From Magnetovibrio sp. PR-2 (GTDB lineage Bacteria > Pseudomonadota > Alphaproteobacteria > Rhodospirillales > Magnetovibrionaceae): DNA of 64,000 bases. The position numbers and the translations under genes were made by a program. This document shows positions 23,527 through 32,314 of the stretch, piece after piece. Location of the stretch: assembly GCF_036689815.1 (NCBI RefSeq), contig NZ_JBAHUR010000005.1:281054-345053 (forward strand), read 5' to 3'. The number at the start of each line of letters is the position of its first letter. The stretch's first letter is position 1. Under the pieces are notes generated by a model that saw nothing but the letters and a program-made list of their open reading frames with translations, searched no databases and was not told the DNA's origin.

Positions 23527-23988
23527 TTACGCTGCTTGTTGGTCGATGGCTTTGGTTTGGGAAACTTGACCAGAGATGGCGATTTTGCGCGGTTTGAGCG
23601 CTTCGGGAACTTCGCGTTCCAGTTCGACATGCAGCAAGCCGTTGTCCAGGCCTGCGCCGGCGACTTTAATATGGTCGGCCAGTTCGAAATGGCGTTGGAA
23701 GGCCCGCGTGGCGATGCCACGGTGGAGATATTCTTTCGGTTCGTCTTCGGACTGGGTGTGACCAGATACGCTGAGACGCCCGTTTTCCACGACAATATCC
23801 AAGTCCTCCAGGCTAAACCCGGCCACGGCCATGGTGATGCGATAGGCATCTTCGCCCAGAACTTCGATGTTGTAAGGGGGGTAAGCGGTGGCTTGTTCGT
23901 CAAGGCGCGACATGCTTTCAAGCTGGCGCTGCATGCGGTCAAAGCCGACGGCAAAACGGTTGAGGGGTGTCAAATCGACGGTACGCAT
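23527..23988 (-). CDS. Small heat-shock protein Hsp20 (IbpA type)
   Basis: A 153-residue alpha-crystallin chaperone that holds unfolding proteins. The N-terminus MRTVDLTPLNRFAVGFDRMQ is typical of the alphaproteobacterial IbpA group; the alpha-crystallin domain includes YPPYNIEVLGEDAYRITMAV and the conserved AFQRHFELADHIKV, ending in LLHVELEREVP and a C-terminal tail with KPRKIAI, where the I-x-I anchor sits. The leader on the mRNA carries the marks of a ROSE RNA thermometer, and a sigma-32-like promoter lies upstream, both in keeping with heat induction. It is monocistronic with its own terminator. Confidence 0.95.
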   Translation of the reverse strand: MRTVDLTPLNRFAVGFDRMQRQLESMSRLDEQATAYPPYNIEVLGEDAYRITMAVAGFSLEDLDIVVENGRLSVSGHTQSEDEPKEYLHRGIATRAFQRHFELADHIKVAGAGLDNGLLHVELEREVPEALKPRKIAISGQVSQTKAIDQQAA

Positions 23989-24100
23989 AACGGTTCTCCT
24001 ATGAGCAACTGTTGGTTTGAAAAGCTTCCCAATCCTTGGCGAAGCTTTGGTTCATGCTGGCAGCGCTGTATGGACCCGCTCGGCGGCATCCTGGGCTGCT
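23989..24100 (-). promoter_or_regulatory. ROSE-like RNA thermometer in the hsp20 leader
   Basis: Immediately before the start codon the mRNA reads GUUGCUCAUAGGAGAACCGU. UUGCU facing AGGAG across CAU gives the U-G, U-A, G-G, C-G, U-A pairing that defines the 3' hairpin of ROSE elements and masks the ribosome binding site. Upstream at about 24020-24047 AAAGCUUC and GGAAGCUUU make a second hairpin, as in known ROSE leaders. Leader length from the proposed promoter is about 112 bases. Not tested by folding software. Confidence 0.75.
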
Positions 24101-24108
24101 GGCAATGA

Positions 24109-24136
24109 GTTAGGCAGCCCTTTTTCGCCGCGCAAG
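24109..24136 (-). promoter_or_regulatory. Heat-shock (RpoH) promoter candidate for hsp20
   Basis: On the minus strand CTTGCG, 16 bases, CCTAAC resembles the alphaproteobacterial RpoH consensus CTTG and CYTAT. The position gives a leader that would just contain the ROSE-like element. Confidence 0.45.
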
Positions 24137-24161
24137 GGGGGCGTCTGAAAAAAAGCGGGAA

Positions 24162-26150
24162 TTAGGCTTGAGGCTTCGCTGCCGGTTGAGCTGCTGGAGT
24201 GGCTGGCGGTTGTGTAGCCGCTTGAGCGGGGGCTTCTTGCGCAGGGGCGGGGGCTTGGCCGGGAAGCGGCTTGCCGCTGGCTGCGGTGTAGGCCTGTTCC
24301 AACTGCGAGCGTTCGGCTTCTGCTGCGGCTTGGACTTGGGCGATATCGATTTTATCGTCCCACACGCATTCTTGCAGATACGCCGGGCCGTCGATGCCTT
24401 TCAGATAGAACGGACCACGTTTGACAAAGCGCCAGCTGCCACCCTTGGCCATGCCATAAACCGTGTCAGAGACAAAAATCTGATCGGCTTTGGCTTTGTC
24501 GACGATGCGGGCCGCCATTTGCACCGTGACGCCATAAAGGTCTTTTTCTTCCATCACCACGCGTCCAGCGTTGATGCCGATTTTGACCTTCAAGGGGATG
24601 TCCGGGTTTTGCTGGTTGTGCATCTCGATCATCATTTGCATTTGCTGGGTTGCCAACAATGAATCGGTCACCTTTTCAAAGGACGCCATGATGCCGTCGC
24701 CAGTGTGTTTGATCTCCAAACCGCCGGTTTTCCCCAGAGCGTCGCGAACCACGCGGTTGTGTGCACGCACGACCTCTTGAGCAGCCAAGTTGCCTTTTTC
24801 GTGGGTCATCGCGGTCGAACCGACAATGTCGGTAAACATCACCACGACTTCTTTTTCCGGATCTTCCGGCTCTTTGGGCTTGTTCCATTCATGCAGTGAA
24901 GTGTTGAGCGCCTCAAGGGCGGTTTTGTCACCATCTAAGTGCTTGATCATGGTTTGGCGGCCAGACTGGAACATCTCCATATAGCGCGCGTCTTGCAGCA
25001 AATAATCTTCATAGCGTTTGGCGAAGGCTTGGGCATGTTCTTCTTTCAGCCCCATCACGCCTAAAGAGCTGGCCAGGATTTCGGCAATGCTATCGCCGTC
25101 CAAATTGCGCGCACCGCCCAGACTTTCCGCAGCGCCGGCCAAGAACAGGTTCACGCCGAAGCGGTTGTAGTTATCCAACTTCTTGCGCTCTGGAGGAAGT
25201 TTGCCGACGGCTTCACCAAAGAAGCCCATGAGGACGGCTTTTTGGGCTTCGGCTACCGGGGAAAGGTTGGAAAAATCAGCATCCTCGTCTTTTTCTTCAG
25301 CTTGTTCGTCGTCTTGAGCCTCTTCTTCTTCGTCTTCCTCGGCGTGCTTTTTCAAAAGCTCTTCGGCTTCTTTGCGCGATCGTTCTTCTTCGGCTTTTTG
25401 GCGCAGCGCTTCTTCTGCTTTCCTGCGGGCTTCTTCTGTCGCTTTCTTTTTGGCCTGCGCCTCTGCACGAGCGGCCTGTTCACGTTGATGGCGTTTTTCG
25501 GCCTTTTGGCGTTCGAATTTCAGTTTTGCTGGGTCGGGGGCGTCCAGCTGATCACCATGTAAAAACATAAAATAAGACGCAAGCATGCTGGCCAAAAACG
25601 TGATGATGGCCAGCGCAATCATGATGTGCACACGGGTGTCGCCATAGAGACGGATGCCGTTGAACTTTTTATAAGGCATGACGCCGTTGACCACGATCAC
25701 CACAATTGCGGAGATGGTAATGGACAGCAAAATGATCAGCATCAGCTTCGTGAAGACGCCTAAGCCACTGCCTTGCTTTTTAGGCTTGCGCCCTGTGAAG
25801 GCTTCTTCACTGTCGCCGAAGTCAATATCGCTCATGCGATTGGCGTCGGCGCGGGCCATGTATTTTTGCGCAACGGCGGAACTTTTGGACTCTTGTGGAG
25901 CGGCTGAAGCTGGCGCAGCCCCTTGCGGGCCAGACTGTTGAGGGACGTGTTTGTAAACCACGTGCTCTTTGTGCAGGCCAGAGCGTTCGTCATAATTGTC
26001 ACGAACGACCTTAATGCCGCTCAAACCTGGCATGGATTCGAGGGTTTTTGCCTCTTCGATGGCATCATCACGGGCGGCCGGTGGGAATTGCGCATGGATG
26101 CGCCATTTCCCGCCTTGCATCACCTGGACTTCGTAGCTGGTTGAATTCAC
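24162..26150 (-). CDS. Class III adenylate/guanylate cyclase, membrane-anchored
   Basis: A 662-residue protein. Residues 1-70 form a small alpha/beta domain (YEVQVMQGGKWRIHAQFPPA), then a linker, two membrane segments (LGVFTKLMLIILLSITISAI and an IMIALAIITFLASMLASYFM stretch), a long Glu/Lys/Ala coiled coil (about 215-305), a helical domain and the cyclase domain. The metal-binding Asp are in VVMFTDIVGSTA and HTGDGIMASF, and the base-recognition Lys lies before HTGDG. Where most class III enzymes have Asn two residues before the AAR motif, this one has Gln (TVQMAARI). The C-terminal 60 residues are Ala/Pro/Gln-rich. It makes cAMP or cGMP; which one is uncertain. Confidence 0.9.
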   Translation of the reverse strand: MNSTSYEVQVMQGGKWRIHAQFPPAARDDAIEEAKTLESMPGLSGIKVVRDNYDERSGLHKEHVVYKHVPQQSGPQGAAPASAAPQESKSSAVAQKYMARADANRMSDIDFGDSEEAFTGRKPKKQGSGLGVFTKLMLIILLSITISAIVVIVVNGVMPYKKFNGIRLYGDTRVHIMIALAIITFLASMLASYFMFLHGDQLDAPDPAKLKFERQKAEKRHQREQAARAEAQAKKKATEEARRKAEEALRQKAEEERSRKEAEELLKKHAEEDEEEEAQDDEQAEEKDEDADFSNLSPVAEAQKAVLMGFFGEAVGKLPPERKKLDNYNRFGVNLFLAGAAESLGGARNLDGDSIAEILASSLGVMGLKEEHAQAFAKRYEDYLLQDARYMEMFQSGRQTMIKHLDGDKTALEALNTSLHEWNKPKEPEDPEKEVVVMFTDIVGSTAMTHEKGNLAAQEVVRAHNRVVRDALGKTGGLEIKHTGDGIMASFEKVTDSLLATQQMQMMIEMHNQQNPDIPLKVKIGINAGRVVMEEKDLYGVTVQMAARIVDKAKADQIFVSDTVYGMAKGGSWRFVKRGPFYLKGIDGPAYLQECVWDDKIDIAQVQAAAEAERSQLEQAYTAASGKPLPGQAPAPAQEAPAQAATQPPATPAAQPAAKPQA

Positions 26151-26319
26151 CCGAAATTATCCTTCAGCTACGGCTCTTAGGGCCGCACCAATACAACATA
26201 TTGGCCTGGATTCTGGCATTTCAGACCATTAAGTGTGCGATTCTAAACAAAAAATAGTTTCTGGGAAATGAAGACTTGAGTATTCAGCCCAGCTTTTTCA
26301 ATTTGAGGCGGGCACGACG

Positions 26320-26355
26320 AAGGGGGCGCTGGTGACTGAACACCAGCGCCCCCTA
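26320..26355 (-). terminator. Hairpin after rpmE
   Basis: Long perfect stem AGGGGGCGCTGGTG / CACCAGCGCCCCCT with loop ACTGAA. No clear T-tract follows leftward, so it may act as a processing or stability hairpin. Confidence 0.65.
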
Positions 26356-26379
26356 AATCCGTTCAGGAGATCAAAAGAC

Positions 26380-26604
26380 TTAACCCTTGAGGCCCAAGCC
26401 TTTGAAACGGTTGTTGAACTTGGCAAGCTGGCCGCCGCTATCAAGCAGGCGGTGCACGCCGGTCCAAGCCGGGTGGGTCTTCGGATCGATGTCGAGCTTC
26501 ATGGTGTCGCCTTCTTTGCCCCACGTCGAGCGGGTGGTGAAGGTGGAACCATCAGTCATTTCGACTGTGATCTCGTGATAGTCAGGGTGAATGTCTTTTT
26601 GCAT
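26380..26604 (-). CDS. rpmE: 50S ribosomal protein L31
   Basis: Seventy-four residues, [20 protein letters not shown] with [20 protein letters not shown] and [16 protein letters not shown], the standard L31. The zinc-binding Cys of type A L31 are absent (it is a Cys-free form), which is the usual situation in many alphaproteobacteria. Two ATG codons are adjacent (26607, 26604); the second leaves a better distance from GGAG. It stands alone, followed by a strong hairpin. Confidence 0.95.
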   Translation of the reverse strand: MQKDIHPDYHEITVEMTDGSTFTTRSTWGKEGDTMKLDIDPKTHPAWTGVHRLLDSGGQLAKFNNRFKGLGLKG

Positions 26605-26779
26605 CATTCTGCTCCAAAATAAGAGCGCCTATATAACCACCTCTCCCCTGCGAAGCAAGGGGAAATGGCGGGTTGGATCAATTTTATTTCAATTATGTTT
26701 CCGCCTCTTAAGCCTTGCCGCGCCTGATTTTCGGGGCTAAGACATTTTGTGCAACATTTCGCAAAAGGACCGTCAGCCC

Positions 26780-27103
26780 ATGGATGCCACAGCCTTCGAA
26801 AATTTGGCCGAAGAAACCCTGGAAAACCTGTTCGAAGCCATTGACGAGGCCATCGGTGATGACGCCGATGTGGACTTTGACAACGGCATCTTAAATATCG
26901 AATTGGAAGACGGTCGCCAATACGTTATCAACAAGCACGGGCCGAACATGCAAATCTGGATGTCGTCCCCGTTCAGCGGGGCGACGCACTATGCCTATGA
27001 CGAAGGGGCGTCTGCTTGGGTCTCCACACGGGGCGGAGATCCGCTTTTGGACGTGCTCAATGCGGAAATTGGAAAGATTGCAGGAGAGAGCGTTTCGCTC
27101 TAA
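26780..27103 (+). CDS. cyaY: Frataxin-like iron donor CyaY
   Basis: A 107-residue protein starting at ATG 26780 with AAGGA about 10 bases upstream. It has the acidic first helix (ENLAEETLENLFEAIDEAIG), the acidic strand DDADVDFDNGILNIELEDG and the core HGPNMQIWMSSPFSGATHYA, where the conserved Trp and Ser-Pro-x-Ser-Gly loop bind the cysteine desulfurase. CyaY regulates iron-sulfur assembly. The gene converges on the MFS gene with a 4-base overlap. Length is normal. Confidence 0.95.
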   Translation: MDATAFENLAEETLENLFEAIDEAIGDDADVDFDNGILNIELEDGRQYVINKHGPNMQIWMSSPFSGATHYAYDEGASAWVSTRGGDPLLDVLNAEIGKIAGESVSL

Positions 27104-28329
27104 TCAATCGGCGCTGAACGGTCTTCTTCGGCTGCCACAGCCACGGCTTCGTCCTTCGCCGCTTGGTTTTCTTTGAGCGATTTCAGGCCCAAATAGGCCA
27201 CCAAGAGCATCATCACGGCGCCTGCATAATACGGCCACTCTTTCCCCAATTGCGCGAAGAACACACCGGCCCACGCGGGTCCCAGAACCCGGGCCATGGT
27301 CGTGGCGGAGCGCGACACCCCCATCATCATGCCTTGTTCGCCCGCCGGGCTTTTTAAGGATATCAGGCTGTTGAGTGCTGGATTGATGACGGAGAACCCG
27401 TACGCAACGATGGTCATGGCCACCAATAATATGGGCAACGTGGTGGAGAACGGAATCAACGCCATGCCAATCGCCAAAGCCAGTGCGCCTTGAACGATTA
27501 AGTTGCCTTCGCCAAAGCGCTTGGTCAGACGCCCCACTGCGCCGCCTTGAAGCGCGGCGGCGATGATGCCGATAAACGCAAACAGATAACCGTTTTGTTC
27601 CGGCCCCCAACCCAGTTGTCGGCGCGACCACATGGCGAAGGTGGTTTCCATGCCCGCAAACACGAACGTCGCCAAAAACGAAATGATCAGCAACAAGCCG
27701 ATGCCGGGACGTTGGCTGGCTTCGCTGATTTGTTTCCAGCGGTTGGGGCGCGAGCCGGATTTGGCGGCCTCGCGGACCTCTGCAGGTAGGGATTCTTTAA
27801 GCTTCAGGACCGTCAGCACAAACGCCACGAACGACAGCCCTGCAGCGACAAACGCGGGGGTTTGGAAATCGGCGTTGAGCGGATCAGGCCCGGCCAAAAT
27901 GCCACCGATGGCGGGGCCGACGATGAAGCCTAGGCCAAAGGCCGCCCCCACCAGTCCCATGCCCTTGGCGCGGTTTTCTGGCGTGGTGATATCGGCGATG
28001 TAGGCAAACGCGGTGGAAATGTTGCCCGCCATCAAGCCCCCCACCAAGCGCGCAGCGAACAGCATCCACATGGTTTCGGCAAAGCCCAACCAGATATAAG
28101 ACAACACCGCGCCGAACAGCGACCAGATCAACACCGGACGGCGCCCAATGGTGTCGCTCAGCCGTCCCCAAAAGGGTGCGGCGACAAACTGGCCCAAGGA
28201 ATAGACCGCCATCATCAGCGACACGGTGAAGGGATCGGCCTGGAAATGCTCACCATAAAAGGGCAGCAACGGAATAACGATACCGAAGCCGACCAAGTCG
28301 ATAAAAACAATCAAGAAAAGAATGAGCAT
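27100..28329 (-). CDS. MFS efflux transporter, TetA-like
   Basis: A 409-residue protein with twelve membrane segments. It starts MLILFLIVFIDLVGFGIVIP (the TetA-type first helix), has motif A as FWGRLSDTIGRRPVLIWS (about residues 54-71) and motif C as GLVGAAFGLGFIVGPAIGG (about 124-142). This is drug:H+ antiporter family 1. Antibiotic resistance should not be assumed; many chromosomal members export metabolites. The C-terminus ends in a charged cytosolic tail. Overlaps cyaY by 4 bases tail to tail. Confidence 0.9.
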   Translation of the reverse strand: MLILFLIVFIDLVGFGIVIPLLPFYGEHFQADPFTVSLMMAVYSLGQFVAAPFWGRLSDTIGRRPVLIWSLFGAVLSYIWLGFAETMWMLFAARLVGGLMAGNISTAFAYIADITTPENRAKGMGLVGAAFGLGFIVGPAIGGILAGPDPLNADFQTPAFVAAGLSFVAFVLTVLKLKESLPAEVREAAKSGSRPNRWKQISEASQRPGIGLLLIISFLATFVFAGMETTFAMWSRRQLGWGPEQNGYLFAFIGIIAAALQGGAVGRLTKRFGEGNLIVQGALALAIGMALIPFSTTLPILLVAMTIVAYGFSVINPALNSLISLKSPAGEQGMMMGVSRSATTMARVLGPAWAGVFFAQLGKEWPYYAGAVMMLLVAYLGLKSLKENQAAKDEAVAVAAEEDRSAPID

Positions 28330-28402
28330 ACGAAAGCTTTAAGTATTCCAGGGGATGAGAATTAGTTTATAGCGGTTCAAAGGCGCAGCGGCTAGCCCTG
28401 AC

Positions 28403-29491
28403 TTAGCGTTGCGTCAGTTTCAGCTCGATCCGGCGGTTGCGGGTGAGCGCTGCGGGGCTTTTGCCGGGAGCAAGGGGCTGGTATTGGCCGAAGCCCGCTG
28501 CGACAAGGCGATTGGCGGGCACACCTTGGTCGATGAGGAATTTCACCACCGAAATGGCGCGCGCCGAGCTGAGCTCCCAGTTCGACGCAAACTTCAAGTT
28601 CTTGATCGGCACCACGTCCGTGTGGCCGTCGACACGCATGACCCAGTCGATGTCGTCGGGGATTTCTTTTTTGAGATCCAATAGTGTGGCGGCGAGACCG
28701 CGCAGTTGATCGTAAGCGCCGACGTTGATCTCGGCCGCTCCGCTGGCAAACAGGACTTCGGATTGGAACACGAAGCGGTCGCCGACGATTTCGATGCCTT
28801 CCTGCGCGCCTAAGATTTTTGCCAAGCGGCCGAAAAATTCTGAACGATAGCCTTGAAGCTCCATGACCTTTGACGCCAGCGCCGCGTTTAAGCGTTTGCC
28901 GAGCGACACGATCTGTGCGTTTTGATCTTTGGCTTTGACTTCGGCGGCGTCGAGCGCTTGGTTGAGACTTGCGATTTGGTCGCGCAGCTCACCCATTTGG
29001 CCGTTGAGCATGGCGATCTCGGCGCGGGCACTCTCAGAAAGTTCTTGTTCTGCCAATAAGGATTTATCTTTTTCATCCAAGTCAGACGCCAACTTGCCGA
29101 TGTCGTTTTCCAGCTGTTTTTTTAGCGCTTCGAGCTTCACCACATCACCGACCAAGCGCGAGATTTCGGCTTTGCCCTCTTCGATGGCGAGTTTCAGTTT
29201 ATCGCTTTCGGAAATGGTGGATTGGAGTTCCCCGGACAGGCGCGAGACATCACCGCGCAGCTTGGTGTTAGCTTTGCGTTCCAACGCCAACATGTCCACC
29301 AGTTCCGCCACTTCACGGTCGAGCTTTTTCAGCGCATTGTCACGGCCCGACAGAGCTTCGCCCAAGAAGAATTGAGCCAGCACAAAAACCAAAAGCAAAA
29401 AGATGATGACCATCAACAGCGATGCCAAGGCATCGACGAAGCCGGGCCATATGTCGGCTCTGTTGCGGTTGCGGCGAGATAGCGCGGCCAT
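28403..29491 (-). CDS. MotB-like inner-membrane protein with OmpA peptidoglycan-binding domain
   Basis: A 362-residue protein with one N-terminal membrane helix (LASLLMVIIFLLLVFVLAQ, residues about 23-41), a long coiled coil (about 50-210) and a C-terminal OmpA-like domain with FASGAAEINVGAYDQLRGLA and the DGHTD motif (VDGHTDVVPI), ASNWELSSARAISVVKFL and NRRIELKL. It is built like MotB but with a far longer periplasmic coiled coil. It follows the MotA-like gene by 20 bases, so the two very probably form a proton-driven complex reaching to the peptidoglycan. Not part of a flagellar cluster here. The role is unknown. Confidence 0.9.
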   Translation of the reverse strand: MAALSRRNRNRADIWPGFVDALASLLMVIIFLLLVFVLAQFFLGEALSGRDNALKKLDREVAELVDMLALERKANTKLRGDVSRLSGELQSTISESDKLKLAIEEGKAEISRLVGDVVKLEALKKQLENDIGKLASDLDEKDKSLLAEQELSESARAEIAMLNGQMGELRDQIASLNQALDAAEVKAKDQNAQIVSLGKRLNAALASKVMELQGYRSEFFGRLAKILGAQEGIEIVGDRFVFQSEVLFASGAAEINVGAYDQLRGLAATLLDLKKEIPDDIDWVMRVDGHTDVVPIKNLKFASNWELSSARAISVVKFLIDQGVPANRLVAAGFGQYQPLAPGKSPAALTRNRRIELKLTQR

Positions 29492-29511
29492 GGAAGGTGT
29501 CTCCTCGCGCT

Positions 29512-30687
29512 TTAAGCGTCACCGCGTCCGGCCATGGTGCGGGCCAGGAGTTTGATTTCACTGCGCACTTGGCCGACTAGTTCTTCACGGCCCGAGCGGG
29601 TTTCTTCAAGCATGCGCGAAACGGCCAAGTCAATGTTGCGGATATGGGTGCGGGTGGCTTCGTCCATGCCGCCGCCGCCACTGCCGACGCCATCGGCCAG
29701 ACGTTCAAGGCTGGGTTTGAGCTCCATATGCGTTTCGGCCAGCTTCTTCATGATGACCTGCTCGGTCTGCATGAAGTCGGTAATGGTGCTCATTTTTTCC
29801 GTCAGCTGCGTCAACGCTTCGGACGTATGAATACGGGTTTCTTCACCGCGCGCCATGGTGCGTTGCAGGTTTTCCAGGCTTTCTGCCGTTTGTTCCAAAA
29901 GCGCTTCGACATAGGCCGGAACGGTTTGGTCGCCGTCGGCGCTGAGCGTGCCGCCGGATAGTTTTGCCAAGCTTGCCAGCCAGTCTTCCAATTCCGTGTA
30001 AAAGCGGTTTTGCGCTTGGCCCGTGGTGAGGTCCAAAAAGCCCAAGATAAGCGAACCCGCCAAACCGAACAGGGAGCTGGAAAACGCTGTGCCCATGCCT
30101 GCCAGAGGGGCTTCGAGACCTTGTTTTAAATCGTCGAACATGGATCCGGTGTCGCCACCCGTAATCTGAATGTTGGCGATCACATCACGAATTGCGCCTA
30201 AGGTGTCCAACAATCCCCAAAAGGTACCCAAGAGGCCTAAGAACACCAACAGACCGATGGTGTAGCGCGAAATGTCGCGTTGTTCGTCCAAGCGCGACGC
30301 TATGCCGTCAAGCACCGAGCGCAACGCCATGGCGCTGAGTTTAATTTCGGAACGTCCCGCGACCATGGCCGCCAAGGGTGCCAGCAGGCGTGGTGCTGGT
30401 GCAGGCGATTTGGGTTTAGGCCCATCGGTGGAGGCAATATGGGGGCGTTGGGCTTCGAGCGAACGGCTTTCGCGAAAGCTTTCAATCCATTTAACTTCAG
30501 GGCCCAGTTGAATGACTTGGCGGAAGTTATAGCCCATGCCCAAAACAAACACACCGACGATCAAACCGTTCAAGGGTGCGTTGGCCATGAAGGCCGCCAT
30601 CAAAGGCTGATACATGGCTCCAGCGGCGCCGAACACGACGATCAAAAACAGCACCAGGCGTAAAAGGAAACGGTGTGGATTGGACAT
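29512..30687 (-). CDS. MotA/TolQ/ExbB-type proton channel subunit
   Basis: A 391-residue protein (start ATG 30687; ATG 30702 also possible). Hydrophobic segments are FLLRLVLFLIVVFGAAGAMY, NGLIVGVFVLGMGYNF, TIGLLVFLGLLGTFWGLLDT and MGTAFSSSLFGLAGSLILGF; the last two carry the MotA/ExbB signature. A large cytosolic section (about 235-391) with helical heptads follows, longer than in MotA, TolQ or ExbB. The partner is the MotB-like protein at 28403-29491, and an OmpA-domain protein lies upstream. It could use proton motive force to act on the wall or envelope. Confidence 0.88.
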   Translation of the reverse strand: MSNPHRFLLRLVLFLIVVFGAAGAMYQPLMAAFMANAPLNGLIVGVFVLGMGYNFRQVIQLGPEVKWIESFRESRSLEAQRPHIASTDGPKPKSPAPAPRLLAPLAAMVAGRSEIKLSAMALRSVLDGIASRLDEQRDISRYTIGLLVFLGLLGTFWGLLDTLGAIRDVIANIQITGGDTGSMFDDLKQGLEAPLAGMGTAFSSSLFGLAGSLILGFLDLTTGQAQNRFYTELEDWLASLAKLSGGTLSADGDQTVPAYVEALLEQTAESLENLQRTMARGEETRIHTSEALTQLTEKMSTITDFMQTEQVIMKKLAETHMELKPSLERLADGVGSGGGGMDEATRTHIRNIDLAVSRMLEETRSGREELVGQVRSEIKLLARTMAGRGDA

Positions 30688-30764
30688 CTGTTCAGTTTCC
30701 ATGGGCGCGCACGTCTCTATCTTTTGGCTATGGCGAAGGATTTAAGTTGGCGTTAGGACCGATT

Positions 30765-32153
30765 TCACCGTTCTACAACCGTGATGTCGACGCGTTCCGT
30801 TTGCGGGTCGGACGATTTGTTGCCCAATGCCCGAACGTCAATGCGGGTTGAGCGCACGCCGTTTTCAATCAGGAACGAACGCACCGCCAAAGCACGGGAC
30901 AAGGACAAACGCCGTGCCGCGCTGGCGGACATATCGGGGTTGGCGGCGTATGCCAACAATTGCAGACGCATATCGTCTTGGCTTTGGAGTTTGTTGGCAA
31001 TCTCAGCCAATTGATCCCGCGCCGCAGGCGGCAGTTTGGAGGAGTCTGCGTCAAACAAGATGCGCAGGCTCTGCCCATCGGTCAACGAACCGGTAGAGGG
31101 CGGAACGGCGGCAACGTCTTCGACCGTTTTGGCCTTTGGCGGGATAACCATGGAGGCTTCAACGTCTTTGACCGTAGCAGGCGCAGAGGCGGTGTCGGTT
31201 TCGTCGTGTTCAACGGCTGCGGGCGGAGGTGTCAGTGCGGGCTCCGGTTGGGGAGCAGGCGCTGCAGGCGGCGTGGGGGCCGCAGCGACTTCTTTGATTT
31301 CGTCGGAAGCGGGCGGCGGTGGTGGCGGGGCTTCCAATTGAACAGGTTGCTTCACCTCTTCTTGAGCCGGTTCAGCCTTGGCGACCTCTTCGACAGCTTC
31401 TTTCGCCGCTTCGCTGACTTCTACGACAGGTGCAGGTGTTGGAGCCGGCGGGGTCGCCTCAACGGGTTTTACGGGTTCAGGCGCAGCAGGCACATTTTCC
31501 AAAATGGTGGCAACGTCTTGTTTTTCCGCTGGGGCCTGGACTGGAGCAGGGGTGGGAGCTGGGGCCGGAGCAGGCTCAGGCGCAGCTGCAACTTCCGGTG
31601 CGGGCTCAGGCATCGGTTTTGGCGCTTCGATTTCAGCCATGGGGGGCGGCGGCGGGGTGATGGGTTTCATCGCCACGGGCGGCACAGGCGCGGGAAGCCG
31701 TTCGGGTATGGGTTCCAGCTTGGGCATCGGTGCGATCGGCTGCGATTGCGGTTTCGCGACGGCGGCGCGAACCGGAACCTCAATGGGTTTGGTTTGCGGC
31801 GGAAGCTTAAATTGAGAGGTGGGCTGAATATGCAGGCGAGAAACCGGCATTTTTTTGCCCGGGGTCTTATAGCCGCCCGCCGCGTAACCACCCGTGCTGG
31901 ATTGTGTCATCGGAGCAGTGCCCATGGGCGCTGGCGCTCCCATTTGCGGGGCCAGTCCACCATCGTTGAGAACGCTGAGATCGACATGAACGTTGGGGTC
32001 CGCCAAATCCACCACAAAATTGGTTTGCGCACTTGAAGGTGCGGCACTGGCAGTGATCAAACCAATGGCAAGAGCCGAAATGCTCAATCGCCGTGGGTCC
32101 AAGCCTTTGGCCAAGATGCGTCGTGCAACCTGGATATTGTGGCGTTTTTTCAT
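30765..32153 (-). CDS. Exported OmpA-domain protein with a long Pro/Ala/Glu-rich spacer
   Basis: A 462-residue protein starting at ATG 32153, with GGGGAGAG upstream. A twin-Arg-poor basic lead is followed by a signal segment LSISALAIGLITASAAPSSA and a mature N-terminus QTNFVVDLADPNVHVDLSVL. Residues about 100-350 are almost only Pro, Ala, Glu, Val and Lys (for example APAPEPAPAPAPTPAP), a spacer able to cross the periplasm. The C-terminal 110 residues form an OmpA-like domain: SLRILFDADSSKLPPAARDQ, SAARRLSLSRALAVRSFLIE and DVRALGNKSSDPQTERVDIT. It is the first gene of an operon with the MotA-like and MotB-like genes. Confidence 0.85.
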   Translation of the reverse strand: MKKRHNIQVARRILAKGLDPRRLSISALAIGLITASAAPSSAQTNFVVDLADPNVHVDLSVLNDGGLAPQMGAPAPMGTAPMTQSSTGGYAAGGYKTPGKKMPVSRLHIQPTSQFKLPPQTKPIEVPVRAAVAKPQSQPIAPMPKLEPIPERLPAPVPPVAMKPITPPPPPMAEIEAPKPMPEPAPEVAAAPEPAPAPAPTPAPVQAPAEKQDVATILENVPAAPEPVKPVEATPPAPTPAPVVEVSEAAKEAVEEVAKAEPAQEEVKQPVQLEAPPPPPPASDEIKEVAAAPTPPAAPAPQPEPALTPPPAAVEHDETDTASAPATVKDVEASMVIPPKAKTVEDVAAVPPSTGSLTDGQSLRILFDADSSKLPPAARDQLAEIANKLQSQDDMRLQLLAYAANPDMSASAARRLSLSRALAVRSFLIENGVRSTRIDVRALGNKSSDPQTERVDITVVER

Positions 32154-32314
32154 AGTGTTATCTCTCCCCCGACCTTCGCGCACCTTGTTTCGAACCAAGA
32201 GTTTTGCGCGAATCCGAACGCTCTCAATTGGCAAACACCATAACAACGCGCCCACGCTCAGACAACAGCTTTGGCTAGCGCGGAAAACATCAGGTTTTTA
32301 GGCGGATATCAGGG

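Noticed and set aside
27100..28329. Tetracycline resistance determinant
   Set aside because: The MFS protein is TetA-like in outline, but such chromosomal exporters are common and nothing here shows the substrate.
28403..30687. ZorAB-like defence system
   Set aside because: The MotA-like and MotB-like pair resembles ZorA/ZorB in outline, but no helicase or nuclease partner is adjacent and the flanking genes are housekeeping.
30960..32036. 358-codon plus-strand frame opposite the OmpA-domain protein
   Set aside because: It is the mirror of the Pro/Ala-rich spacer, with Arg/Gly low complexity and no binding site.
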